Assembly (NCBI GenBank): GCA_964478515.1
Contig: CAYZIL010000005.1
Coordinates: 1 to 64,000, forward strand
Source: HGM13233 sp964478515
GTDB lineage: Bacteria > Bacillota > Clostridia > Oscillospirales > Ruminococcaceae
DNA: 64,000 bases
Direction: 5' to 3'
The translations under genes and the position numbers were made by a program. This document shows positions 15,948 to 23,316 of this stretch, in pieces (position 1 is the stretch's first letter; each line of letters begins with the position of its first letter). The notes under the pieces are model-generated. The model did not search any database and had not been told where the DNA came from. It worked only from the letters and a program-made list of their open reading frames with translations.

Positions 15948-16856
15948 ATGAAAACATTGGCAAGAAACGGTTTTGGTCGCCGCTCACTGATGGCAATTGT
16001 CAGTCTGATAGCGGTGCTACTGCTGCTGGGCACATTGATGTCCGGTGAAAAAGCAAGCGCGGCGACGGCGCAGGATATTCCCATTGATCTGCTCGTTGAC
16101 AACGGGGACGGCGTGACCTACATCAACGGCCCGCGCGACGTGGCGGTAGGCGACACTATCAAGTTCTCCTCGACGATAGACATGAGCAGCATTGCGGCTA
16201 TTGCCGCGAACTTCGGCAATTCTATCGGTTATATCACCGGCAACTTCACTATAACGCTCACCGGCAGCGCCGGCGTAGCGCCGTCTGCCGGCTTCGGCAC
16301 GAGCGCCGACATAGCTGACTATTTCGCCGGCGGCGCCATGCAGATGTTTGAGCTTGTCTCCGCACCGACCTACGATGCCGCTACAAATACGATAACTTTT
16401 AATGTTAAGGTCAAGGACAGCTATGCAGACCCGGCAACCGCCATTACCGGCGCAGCCTGCGCGGCGATAATCGGTCAGGGTCTCAGCGGCAACAGCAACT
16501 ACACAGCTACTATTGACAGCGGAATAGAGACTTCGGGTTACGCGCGTGCAGTAGCTACGTTTTCCGGCACGCTCAACTACCGCAATGCGGCCAATACGCT
16601 GAATTTCACTATCAATATGACCGGCGTGCAGATGGACCCGGCAAATCTCGCCGACCCGACTCTGGCGACATACGGCAGCGACCCGGCCACGGCGGTATCC
16701 ACAACAGTTCTTTACAAACCTGCTGCGACGACAACAAACCCGCAAACCGGCGACGACAGTGCGGTGCTATTCTATGGTCTGTTAGCGGCCGGCGCAGTCG
16801 CGCTTACAGTCGCAGCGATCTGTTTCAAGAAAAAAGGAACAGTTAAGGACCGGTAA
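15948..16856 (+). CDS. Secreted surface protein with NPQTG sorting signal
   Basis: The 302-residue protein has a long signal peptide (hydrophobic core about 14-30, cleavage near ASA). Its Ser/Thr/Ala/Gly-rich, probably beta-rich body has few charged residues. The C-terminal sorting signal is NPQTGD (264-269), a hydrophobic helix and a KKK tail. NPQTG is a known variant of the LPXTG sortase motif, so covalent cell-wall anchoring is likely. The block DMSSIAAIAANFG resembles DMSSVWANWGF of the next gene, so the two are probably distant paralogues. The ATG follows GGGAAAGAGG. No binding or enzymatic domain is recognised. Confidence 0.82.
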   Translation: MKTLARNGFGRRSLMAIVSLIAVLLLLGTLMSGEKASAATAQDIPIDLLVDNGDGVTYINGPRDVAVGDTIKFSSTIDMSSIAAIAANFGNSIGYITGNFTITLTGSAGVAPSAGFGTSADIADYFAGGAMQMFELVSAPTYDAATNTITFNVKVKDSYADPATAITGAACAAIIGQGLSGNSNYTATIDSGIETSGYARAVATFSGTLNYRNAANTLNFTINMTGVQMDPANLADPTLATYGSDPATAVSTTVLYKPAATTTNPQTGDDSAVLFYGLLAAGAVALTVAAICFKKKGTVKDR

Positions 16857-16952
16857 GCTCTGTTTACTCAGCAGGTCAATTTGAGCCGAGTGCGGCGGCC
16901 GGGGCGGTAAAATTCCGCAATCGGCATTTTGCCGCCATGGTTGTCAATGCTT

Positions 16953-16980
16953 TTGCGTGATAATATTGGAAAAATATAAA
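16953..16980 (+). promoter_or_regulatory. Possible promoter of the 17108 surface-protein gene
   Basis: TTGCGT (16953-16958) and TATAAA (16975-16980) are 16 bases apart, placed relative to the leader motif much as in the upstream copy. Confidence 0.5.
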
Positions 16981-16992
16981 CGTACTGATGAA

Positions 16993-17050
16993 TTTGAGCC
17001 AGACGCCTTGACGCAGAGCCATGCGGCACGTTTTCGTGCCGCATGGCTTT
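16993..17050 (+). promoter_or_regulatory. Leader motif plus long stem, copy B
   Basis: TTTGAGCC-AGACGC-CTTGACGC-AGAGCC (16993-17020) is joined to a 16-bp stem AGAGCCATGCGGCACG / CGTGCCGCATGGCTTT with a TTTT loop. Outside the first six bases the stem sequence differs almost completely from copy A, yet pairing and length are conserved. That is compensatory change, consistent with selection on RNA structure. The U-tract here is weak (CTTTCTATGTT). Confidence 0.7.
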
Positions 17051-17107
17051 CTATGTTAACAAAGTGCCCGAAAAAATAACTGAAATAATGCGCGAGGTGG
17101 TTGTTCC

Positions 17108-18187
17108 ATGAAAAAAAGAGCGGTGCAGCTGTTAGGCTGCTTACTGGCAGTAACGTTCCTCTGCGCGCTGGTCCCTGCAAATGCCTTTGCCGAAACGGCC
17201 ATTACAGTACCGGTCACCTCGGCAAGCTTAATTAACGATGTCGAAAGCGACGTGCTGATGTATGACCCGTCCAACAACGACACGGCAGACGTCTACTACT
17301 TTAACTATAAGACATCAATGGACATGAGCTCGGTTTGGGCCAACTGGGGATTTCTGAGATTAATGTACCTGTTTTCCGGCAATACTCTTGCACAATGGCA
17401 GGCAAAGATTCTGGACGCTCAATTTGTGCTCTCCGCAAAAATAGATTTGACGCGCGTGAGCGTGGACCAGACAGTAATTACCGACACAGACGCGGTGCTC
17501 AGCGCATTTAAGGCCGCAAATAGCGGTGTTGCCGACACGTTTCTTAATTGCTGCAGTTGCTCGTCGGCTACATGGACGCCGTCAACCGGTGTCTGGACGG
17601 CTACCATAGAGATGCAGAACCTGTCAGTGGGAGCTCTTGAGGCCGACCCGACAGCGCAGCCAGCGGCAGTCAACTTGGTCACACCTGACGGCGCGTTATT
17701 CGTCAAGCAGTCGAATTTTCAGGCGGAGCAATCGTTCTCGGCTACTCAGCTGACCTTTACGGGCAGTGTGAGCATGCGCTATATGTATATCAGCGCGCTG
17801 CCGATAACATTTAACCAGACCGCGCCAGACATCACTATCAACATGAAAAAACTGCCGATTGACGTCACCTTTGACCCCGACGGAGGCACTTTGCCGCAGG
17901 GCGACAACGGTTTGCGCAACGGCAACGCCGGCGACTCGTTGCTCGAACCGGAAGAACCTGTTCGCGACGGCTACAAATTCGGCGGATGGTTTACCGAAAG
18001 AAACGGCGGCGGCACGCAGGCACCCGACGTATTTCCGAGCACATCTACTGTGTATTATGCCATGTGGACAAAAGTTGAGGTGCCGCCGTTGACCGCAGAC
18101 GCGTCGGGCGCCTGGAGTCTGTTCGCAGGGCTGGCGGCACTCGCGGCACTCGGAATGGGAATAGCTGTTCGAAAAAAGCGTCAGTAA
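17108..18187 (+). CDS. Secreted surface protein with a Listeria-Bacteroides (InlB B-type) repeat
   Basis: The 359-residue protein has a Sec signal peptide (about 1-28, cleavage near AFA). Its N-terminal region of about 220 residues is related in pattern to the upstream surface protein. One Listeria-Bacteroides repeat follows (about 252-322), recognisable by VTFDPDGGT, PVRDGYKFGGWFTE and VYYAMWTK. The end is a hydrophobic helix plus RKKRQ without a convincing LPXTG-type motif, so membrane anchoring is likelier than sortase attachment. The start is supported by GCGAGGTGG upstream. Such repeats are common in adhesins of gut Firmicutes. The binding partner is unknown. Confidence 0.82.
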   Translation: MKKRAVQLLGCLLAVTFLCALVPANAFAETAITVPVTSASLINDVESDVLMYDPSNNDTADVYYFNYKTSMDMSSVWANWGFLRLMYLFSGNTLAQWQAKILDAQFVLSAKIDLTRVSVDQTVITDTDAVLSAFKAANSGVADTFLNCCSCSSATWTPSTGVWTATIEMQNLSVGALEADPTAQPAAVNLVTPDGALFVKQSNFQAEQSFSATQLTFTGSVSMRYMYISALPITFNQTAPDITINMKKLPIDVTFDPDGGTLPQGDNGLRNGNAGDSLLEPEEPVRDGYKFGGWFTERNGGGTQAPDVFPSTSTVYYAMWTKVEVPPLTADASGAWSLFAGLAALAALGMGIAVRKKRQ

Positions 18188-18258
18188 AAACCACGCTCAA
18201 TGCCGCGCCGGCAGATACAGCAATTTTCGGTTAGCGGTAAAAGGAATACGGCTAACTT

Positions 18259-18290
18259 AAAACCCACCCTATACGGGTGGGTTTTATTTT
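18259..18290 (+). terminator. Intrinsic terminator after the surface-protein genes
   Basis: The stem AAAACCCACCC / GGGTGGGTTTT has a TATAC loop and is followed by ATTTT. Confidence 0.88.
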
Positions 18291-18406
18291 GCGCTGCAGC
18301 GCAGAACTCTCGCGGAACGAAGGACTCAAAGCCGGCCGCAGTGCAGGTGCTATTTGCAACCGTCGAACACAAAGTGATTATTGAAAAAAGTGCCGGTAGC
18401 ACAAAT

Positions 18407-18676
18407 GAGCTTCGCGCCGCAGGCGCGAAGCTCAAAGGAAGTATAAAGGTCTTTCTTGCCGACAAGTGGCAATGGGGCAGGGGAGCAGCTTATTGACGAC
18501 AAATAAGAACGTCCCTTTGGCTGCTAAAAATGTTCTTCGTGCTTAGAATGCAGCGCTCTTTTACTTGGACTTAGTTCGTTTATAATTGCCCAAAGCGCCT
18601 TTAGGCGCCGCCAGTAATTTGCACTTTAGGCCTCTTGTGCGTGGCGCGCATTAAAGCGTGGCAATTATTAGGCGCA
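18407..18676 (+). repeat. Long structured intergenic repeat, copy 2
   Basis: It opens with a perfect 12-bp hairpin GAGCTTCGCGCC / GGCGCGAAGCTC (GCA loop), followed by AAAGGAAG. It shares AGAACGTC, CTGCTAAAAATGTT (from 18521) and CCTTTAGGCGCC...CAGTAATTTGC (18598-18622) with copies 1 and 3, and ends near GCGTGGCAATTATT. The opening stem differs in sequence from the other copies but is still paired. It lies directly downstream of the minus-strand permease gene, so it could also affect that gene's 3' end. Confidence 0.7.
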
Positions 18677-18679
18677 GTG

Positions 18680-20008
18680 CTACAGTGTGCGAATAGCCTC
18701 AAGCGGCGACAGCTTCATTGCCCTGATTGCCGGCGACAGTCCGGAGACTATGCCGACTAAAACCGCGAAGGCGGCGCCGCCGGCGGCGAGCCACAGCGGT
18801 ATGACCGAAATTGCCTGCGACGTGAGCAGATTTATCACTTTGGAAATTATAAAGCTGAGTATCAGCCCCGCCACGCCGCCGCTGAAGCCTATCAGACCCG
18901 CTTCGGTGAGGAACATGGAGCGGATGTTAGGCATTGAGCAGCCGAGCACCTTAAATATGCCAATCTCCTTGGTGCGCTCGAATATGCTCATGAGCATGGT
19001 GTTGGCAATGCCAATTGCGGCGACCAGCAGTGACACGCCGCCTATGCCCGCTAAAACGTACTGAATGGTGGCGTACTGTTTTTTGACCATATTCAGATAG
19101 TCGAGCTCGCTGCTGGCGGAATAGCCCATGGCGATGAGTTCGTTTTGCACATCCGTGACGTTGTCGACCGAGTCGACCAATACGTAGGCCGTCTGGTAGG
19201 CGCGCGGATATATCGGTTTGCCGTTGCGGTCGGTCAGCTGGTTGGGCCAGCCCGTGCGACCGAACAGCTTTTGGAACAGCGTATTGACGGCGGCAATGTC
19301 GGCGTAGCAGCTGTAGTCGTAGTCAGAATAGCCCGCCATCTCGCCGTTTTGCGAGCTGCTGAGCTGGGCGCTGACGTTAACGAGGTATTTTTTCGGCATC
19401 TCACCGCTGCCGCTTTGCGCGTTCCAGTAGGCGTTGGTGTCGAAAATTACGAACAGCGGCTGGTCGAAGCTGACCGGAGCCTCGGGCGTTTCGTCCGAGG
19501 AATAGTAGTAATAGTCTGAGCTGCTGCCGTCATTAAAATTGTAGGCGCATTGCTGCCCGATAATGAAACTGAGCTCGGAGCCTGCGGCCGGAAGTTCACC
19601 GCTTACAATAGGCATTTTCAGCGCCTCGAGCATCTCGCGGCTCATGGCGTAGACTGTGATGTAGCCGGTGTATTTGCCCTGCTGCGCCATAATGTCAAAG
19701 TTGTAGACGGCCGACGCGCAGGTGACGTGTTCCAAAGACTCGAAGGATTGCACGGAGTCGTCAGTGATTTTGGCGGCGCTGTCGGCGGAGCTGCCGCCGT
19801 CATAATTGTTGTAGTTTATGGTTATGCGCGTGAGCGTGGCGCTGTTCTCCATCTCTTTGACGTAGGAGTAGTTGAGACCGATGCCCAGCGACATCATCAC
19901 GACTATTGAGGCGGTGCCTATCATGACGCCGAGCACCGTCAAAGAGGTGCGCAGCTTGCGCCGCCACAAATTGCCGAAGCTGAATTTGAGCAGTTCTGAA
20001 AACTTCAT
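18680..20008 (-). CDS. MacB/FtsX-type ABC transporter permease
   Basis: The 442-residue permease has one N-terminal membrane helix (about 18-42), an external MacB-type core domain of roughly 230 residues and three C-terminal helices (about 315-435) with the FtsX-like segment ERTKEIGIFKVLG. That topology is typical of mechanotransmission ABC systems that move peptides or lipoproteins or act on the cell envelope, rather than of importers. It is the last gene of a minus-strand set with the secreted CARDB-type protein, whose stop lies just upstream, and the ATPase. The substrate is unknown. Confidence 0.88.
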   Translation of the reverse strand: MKFSELLKFSFGNLWRRKLRTSLTVLGVMIGTASIVVMMSLGIGLNYSYVKEMENSATLTRITINYNNYDGGSSADSAAKITDDSVQSFESLEHVTCASAVYNFDIMAQQGKYTGYITVYAMSREMLEALKMPIVSGELPAAGSELSFIIGQQCAYNFNDGSSSDYYYYSSDETPEAPVSFDQPLFVIFDTNAYWNAQSGSGEMPKKYLVNVSAQLSSSQNGEMAGYSDYDYSCYADIAAVNTLFQKLFGRTGWPNQLTDRNGKPIYPRAYQTAYVLVDSVDNVTDVQNELIAMGYSASSELDYLNMVKKQYATIQYVLAGIGGVSLLVAAIGIANTMLMSIFERTKEIGIFKVLGCSMPNIRSMFLTEAGLIGFSGGVAGLILSFIISKVINLLTSQAISVIPLWLAAGGAAFAVLVGIVSGLSPAIRAMKLSPLEAIRTL

Positions 20009-20009
20009 A

Positions 20010-21416
20010 TTATTCTCCGAAGAAGCCGCCGCTGATGTTGTTGTTATTGTTGGCAGTGCCGTCGCTGTTAAGCAGCTGCTCGTCGAGTTTTTCCGCCTCG
20101 GCCAAATCGCGCTGGCGGCGCAGATTATCGCGACGCTTTTTTAGAATTATAAAGGTGACTATGCCCGCGACTACCAGACCGACGACAAGGAATATCCACC
20201 AGTTACCGCCGCCGCTTGAGGGCTGAGGGTCGACCGGTTCGGGGTCTACAGGCACTTCCTGTTCCATTATCTCGGTTTCATATTCCATGGTTTTGGTGTA
20301 CTTTTGGCCCTGTTCGTCCTCAAAAGTCACCGTCATAACAATGCGGCCGTCGCCGACTTGTTCCGGAGTTATATAGACGTCGACATTGCCGGTAGCTCCG
20401 GACTGGATGTTGCCGATATATTTTTCCAGCGACGAAAAACCTTCGCTGGCGCTGAAGCTGACGTTGACGTTGTACAGCGTTGATTTGCCGGTGTTGTTGA
20501 GCGACGACATGACGTTGACGTCCTGGCCCTGGTAAATATCCGTCGGAGACACGCTCAGTTCGGATATTTGCAGAGCGGGAGTCTGTACGACGGGAATGGC
20601 AAGGGCCTCGGTGCCGGTGACGGGCTCGGCGATGCCGGAAACGTCGTAGTCCAGCGCGAAGCTGACGTTATATGAGCCCGGTACGGCGTCGGATTTGGCC
20701 AGCAGGTAGATAGAGCGCGACACCGTGCCGCCGGCGGGAATTGACTCAATAAATATTGTAGTGGAGCCGGAAACGGTCGAAAAAGTTCCGTCTGACGAGA
20801 ACTGCGCTTTAAGGTTGGTAACGGCTACGGAGCCGGTGTTGCGCAGCGTTATGTAAAGAGAAAATCTGTCGCCCGCCGCGACCGGCGAGGGGTTGGTCGA
20901 AAAACGGGAAATTATTACCTTGGGTGTCGCGGGAGCTGCGGGAGCGGGGGGCGCCGGTGTGGCATTAACTTTTACGGTAAGCGACACTATTTCGGCGTCC
21001 GCGGCGGGGTAGGTGAAGTCGGCGGCGCCGGCGTCGCGCCAGGCGTCGACAGTGAAGTTGAGCGTGTAGTAGCCGGACGCGGCGTCGCTGCGGGTCTTCA
21101 GCGCGACCGCGTAGACATAGGTGTCGCCGGCGGCTTTGCTAAGCGTTAAAGTGTAGCTTATCTGGCTTATTTCAAAAGGAAACGAGCCGACGTCGTTGCC
21201 GGTGCGCAGGCTCAACACCAGCTCATCCGGAGCTGCTGAGGCGCCGACGTAGTGAAATACGGCGCTGATGTTAAGCGTGCCGCCGACAGTTACTGTGGGC
21301 GTGGCCGTGCTGCCGTTGACGGAGCTCAGCTCGTATTCCGGCGCCGCCGCAAATACGGCGGGCAGCATTGCCGACGCCAGCAAGAGAACAAGAAGGATTG
21401 ACGCGATCTTTTTCAT
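20010..21416 (-). CDS. Secreted CARDB-like multi-domain protein with C-terminal membrane anchor
   Basis: The 468-residue protein has a signal peptide (about 1-23, cleavage after VFA). Beta-sandwich repeats follow, with the NTG-S and TLRNTGS-type phrases of CARDB/COG1361 domains (about 165-370). A TM helix (about 404-424) and a charged cytoplasmic tail ending in an Asn-rich stretch complete it. It lies between an ABC ATPase and its permease, with gaps of 43 and 1 base, so it probably acts as the external partner of that transporter. In some Firmicutes such trios are annotated as efflux or S-layer-like modules. The true role is unknown. Confidence 0.8.
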   Translation of the reverse strand: MKKIASILLVLLLASAMLPAVFAAAPEYELSSVNGSTATPTVTVGGTLNISAVFHYVGASAAPDELVLSLRTGNDVGSFPFEISQISYTLTLSKAAGDTYVYAVALKTRSDAASGYYTLNFTVDAWRDAGAADFTYPAADAEIVSLTVKVNATPAPPAPAAPATPKVIISRFSTNPSPVAAGDRFSLYITLRNTGSVAVTNLKAQFSSDGTFSTVSGSTTIFIESIPAGGTVSRSIYLLAKSDAVPGSYNVSFALDYDVSGIAEPVTGTEALAIPVVQTPALQISELSVSPTDIYQGQDVNVMSSLNNTGKSTLYNVNVSFSASEGFSSLEKYIGNIQSGATGNVDVYITPEQVGDGRIVMTVTFEDEQGQKYTKTMEYETEIMEQEVPVDPEPVDPQPSSGGGNWWIFLVVGLVVAGIVTFIILKKRRDNLRRQRDLAEAEKLDEQLLNSDGTANNNNNISGGFFGE

Positions 21417-21459
21417 TTCTATCTCCCAAAACAGTATTGTAATGATATAAGTAACGGCA

Positions 21460-22143
21460 TCAGTCGCCGTCGTTAACTATACGGCCGTCGGATATGCGAA
21501 TTATCCGGTCGGTTTTTTTAGCGAGAGCGTCGTCGTGAGTGACCATGACGATAGTAAGCCCGGTGCGGTCGACTATGTTGCGCAGCAGCTGCATGACCTC
21601 GGCGCCGTTGCGGCTGTCGAGATTGCCGGTGGGTTCGTCGGCAAAAATTATTTTCGGCTCCACCACCAGTGCCCGGGCGATGCCGACGCGCTGCTGCTGA
21701 CCGCCGGACATTTGCAGCGGCTGGTGATTTGCCTGGTCGTCCAAGCCGACCAGATGAAGAATCTTTTTTGCTTTCAGCTGCCGCACCTGTTTGTCTTCAC
21801 CGCGGAACATCAGCGGCAGCGCCACATTTTCCAGCGCGTTGAGCGTGCCGATAAGGTTGAACGACTGAAAGATAAAGCCGACGTTTTCGCGGCGAAAACG
21901 CACAAGCTCGTTCTCGCTCATATGCTCAATGTGGTTGCCGGCAATGACGATTTCTCCGGCCGTGACCGGCTCAAGCCCCGCGAGCATGTTGAGCATTGTC
22001 GACTTGCCGGAACCGGAAGCGCCGGTGATGGCGATAAATTCACCCCGGTTTACCGTCATCGACACGCCCGCAAGCGCATGTACGCGCATTTCGCCGACGC
22101 GGTATATTTTGTGGACCTTGTTCATTGTAATGAGTGTGGACAT
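21460..22143 (-). CDS. MacB/LolD-type ABC transporter ATPase
   Basis: The 227-residue ATPase has Walker A TGASGSGKST (about 39-48), the signature MSGGQQQR (about 144-151), Walker B IIFADEP (about 164-170) and the D-loop GNLDS. It pairs with the FtsX-type permease two genes downstream. The ATG is preceded by GGAGCAG. A 52-base gap separates it from dus upstream and contains a small GGCGC/GCGCC hairpin. Confidence 0.92.
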   Translation of the reverse strand: MSTLITMNKVHKIYRVGEMRVHALAGVSMTVNRGEFIAITGASGSGKSTMLNMLAGLEPVTAGEIVIAGNHIEHMSENELVRFRRENVGFIFQSFNLIGTLNALENVALPLMFRGEDKQVRQLKAKKILHLVGLDDQANHQPLQMSGGQQQRVGIARALVVEPKIIFADEPTGNLDSRNGAEVMQLLRNIVDRTGLTIVMVTHDDALAKKTDRIIRISDGRIVNDGD

Positions 22144-22195
22144 TTACTGCTCCGTTGTTTTCAGATGTTTTCGGCCGGCGCGACGGCGCCGTTAG

Positions 22196-23161
22196 TTATT
22201 GTTCATCGAGTGACAGCGCGCGCTCAATGAGTGCGTCAAGCTCGGCAAGAGTGCCTATTTCGCCGGCACTGCGGCGCAATGCGGCGGCCCCGCGCGCGCC
22301 GCGCAAGTACCAGATAGCTTGCTTGCGCGCTTGCAGCATAGCGGTATGCTCGCCCTTAAGCGAAACGGCGTCGCATACCTGCCGGCGCAGCGCGGCCAGT
22401 TTTTGCCGCAGCGGCGGCGCGGTGTAGTCTTCACCGTGCAGCGCGGCGAAAATTTCGGCAAAAACGAAGGGGGTTCCCATAGCGGCGCGCCCGACCATAA
22501 TGCCGTCGCAGCCGCTGCGAGCAAACATGGCTTTTGCCGTCGCGCCGTCACAGACGCCGCCGTTGCCGACAACAGGGATGTCGACGGCCGACTTGACGGC
22601 GGCAATGACGCCGAAGTCGACGGGAGCGCTGAACATGCCGGCGTAGGTGCGCGCGTGTACGGTGACAGCTGCGGCGCCGGCGGCGGCGCACAGTGCCGCT
22701 ACGCGCGGAGCGTTGACGCACTCCCAGCCGCTGCGCATCTTAATACTGACCGGAACGTCGGCGCTGTTGACGGCGGCGGCGGTTATGCGCGCGCACAACT
22801 GCGGGTCGCGCATCAGCGCGCAACCGGCGCCGTCTCTGGTTATTTTCGGCGCCGGACAGCCCATATTGATATCAATAAAATCCGGAGCAAAGCGCCGGCA
22901 GACAATAGCCGCGGCAGCGGCGAAAACTTCCGGCTCGCTGCCGAAAAGCTGGACGCCGTACGGACGCTCACACTCGCGAAAAACGGCCAGCGACTCGGTT
23001 TTTTTGTCGCCCATGACCAGGGCTTTGGCGCTGATCATCTCGCTTACGGTGTACGAGGCCTTATATTCGCGGCACAACCGGCGCATGGCGGAGTCGCTGA
23101 CGCCCGCCAAAGGCGCCAGCGCGGCGCCCTTATTATTAATGATATTCTTTATATCCAACAA
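22196..23161 (-). CDS. dus: tRNA-dihydrouridine synthase
   Basis: The 321-residue FMN enzyme reduces uridines in the D-loop of tRNA. It shows the TIM-barrel start LAPLAGVSD, the active-site INMGCPAPK (Cys102) and KMRSGWE (about 143-149), all characteristic of DusB-like proteins. I chose the TTG at 23161 because AGCAGGA lies 8 bases upstream and the conserved sequence begins soon after. The frame is open back to 23266 but crosses the promoter. Which uridine is modified cannot be read from the sequence. Confidence 0.9.
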   Translation of the reverse strand: MLDIKNIINNKGAALAPLAGVSDSAMRRLCREYKASYTVSEMISAKALVMGDKKTESLAVFRECERPYGVQLFGSEPEVFAAAAAIVCRRFAPDFIDINMGCPAPKITRDGAGCALMRDPQLCARITAAAVNSADVPVSIKMRSGWECVNAPRVAALCAAAGAAAVTVHARTYAGMFSAPVDFGVIAAVKSAVDIPVVGNGGVCDGATAKAMFARSGCDGIMVGRAAMGTPFVFAEIFAALHGEDYTAPPLRQKLAALRRQVCDAVSLKGEHTAMLQARKQAIWYLRGARGAAALRRSAGEIGTLAELDALIERALSLDEQ

Positions 23162-23214
23162 TTTTTCAATCCTGCTGTTTAATTGTAAAATACCAACATA
23201 ATTAATACATAATA

Positions 23215-23243
23215 AGTATAGCACACAGCGCCTCTGCGCACAA
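23215..23243 (-). promoter_or_regulatory. Promoter of dus
   Basis: On the minus strand TTGTGC (23243-23238), a 17-base spacer and TATACT (23220-23215), with a TGC extended -10 element. It is arranged divergently with the polA promoter. Confidence 0.65.
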
Positions 23244-23255
23244 ACGCCCGGCACT

Positions 23256-23284
23256 TTGCTAAGCACAGCGGGGCGTGGTATACT
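23256..23284 (+). promoter_or_regulatory. Promoter of polA
   Basis: TTGCTA (23256-23261), a 17-base spacer and TATACT (23279-23284), with TGG immediately before the -10 (extended -10). Confidence 0.7.
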
Positions 23285-23316
23285 ACATTACACAGATATA
23301 AAAAGGAGAAAGCGCC

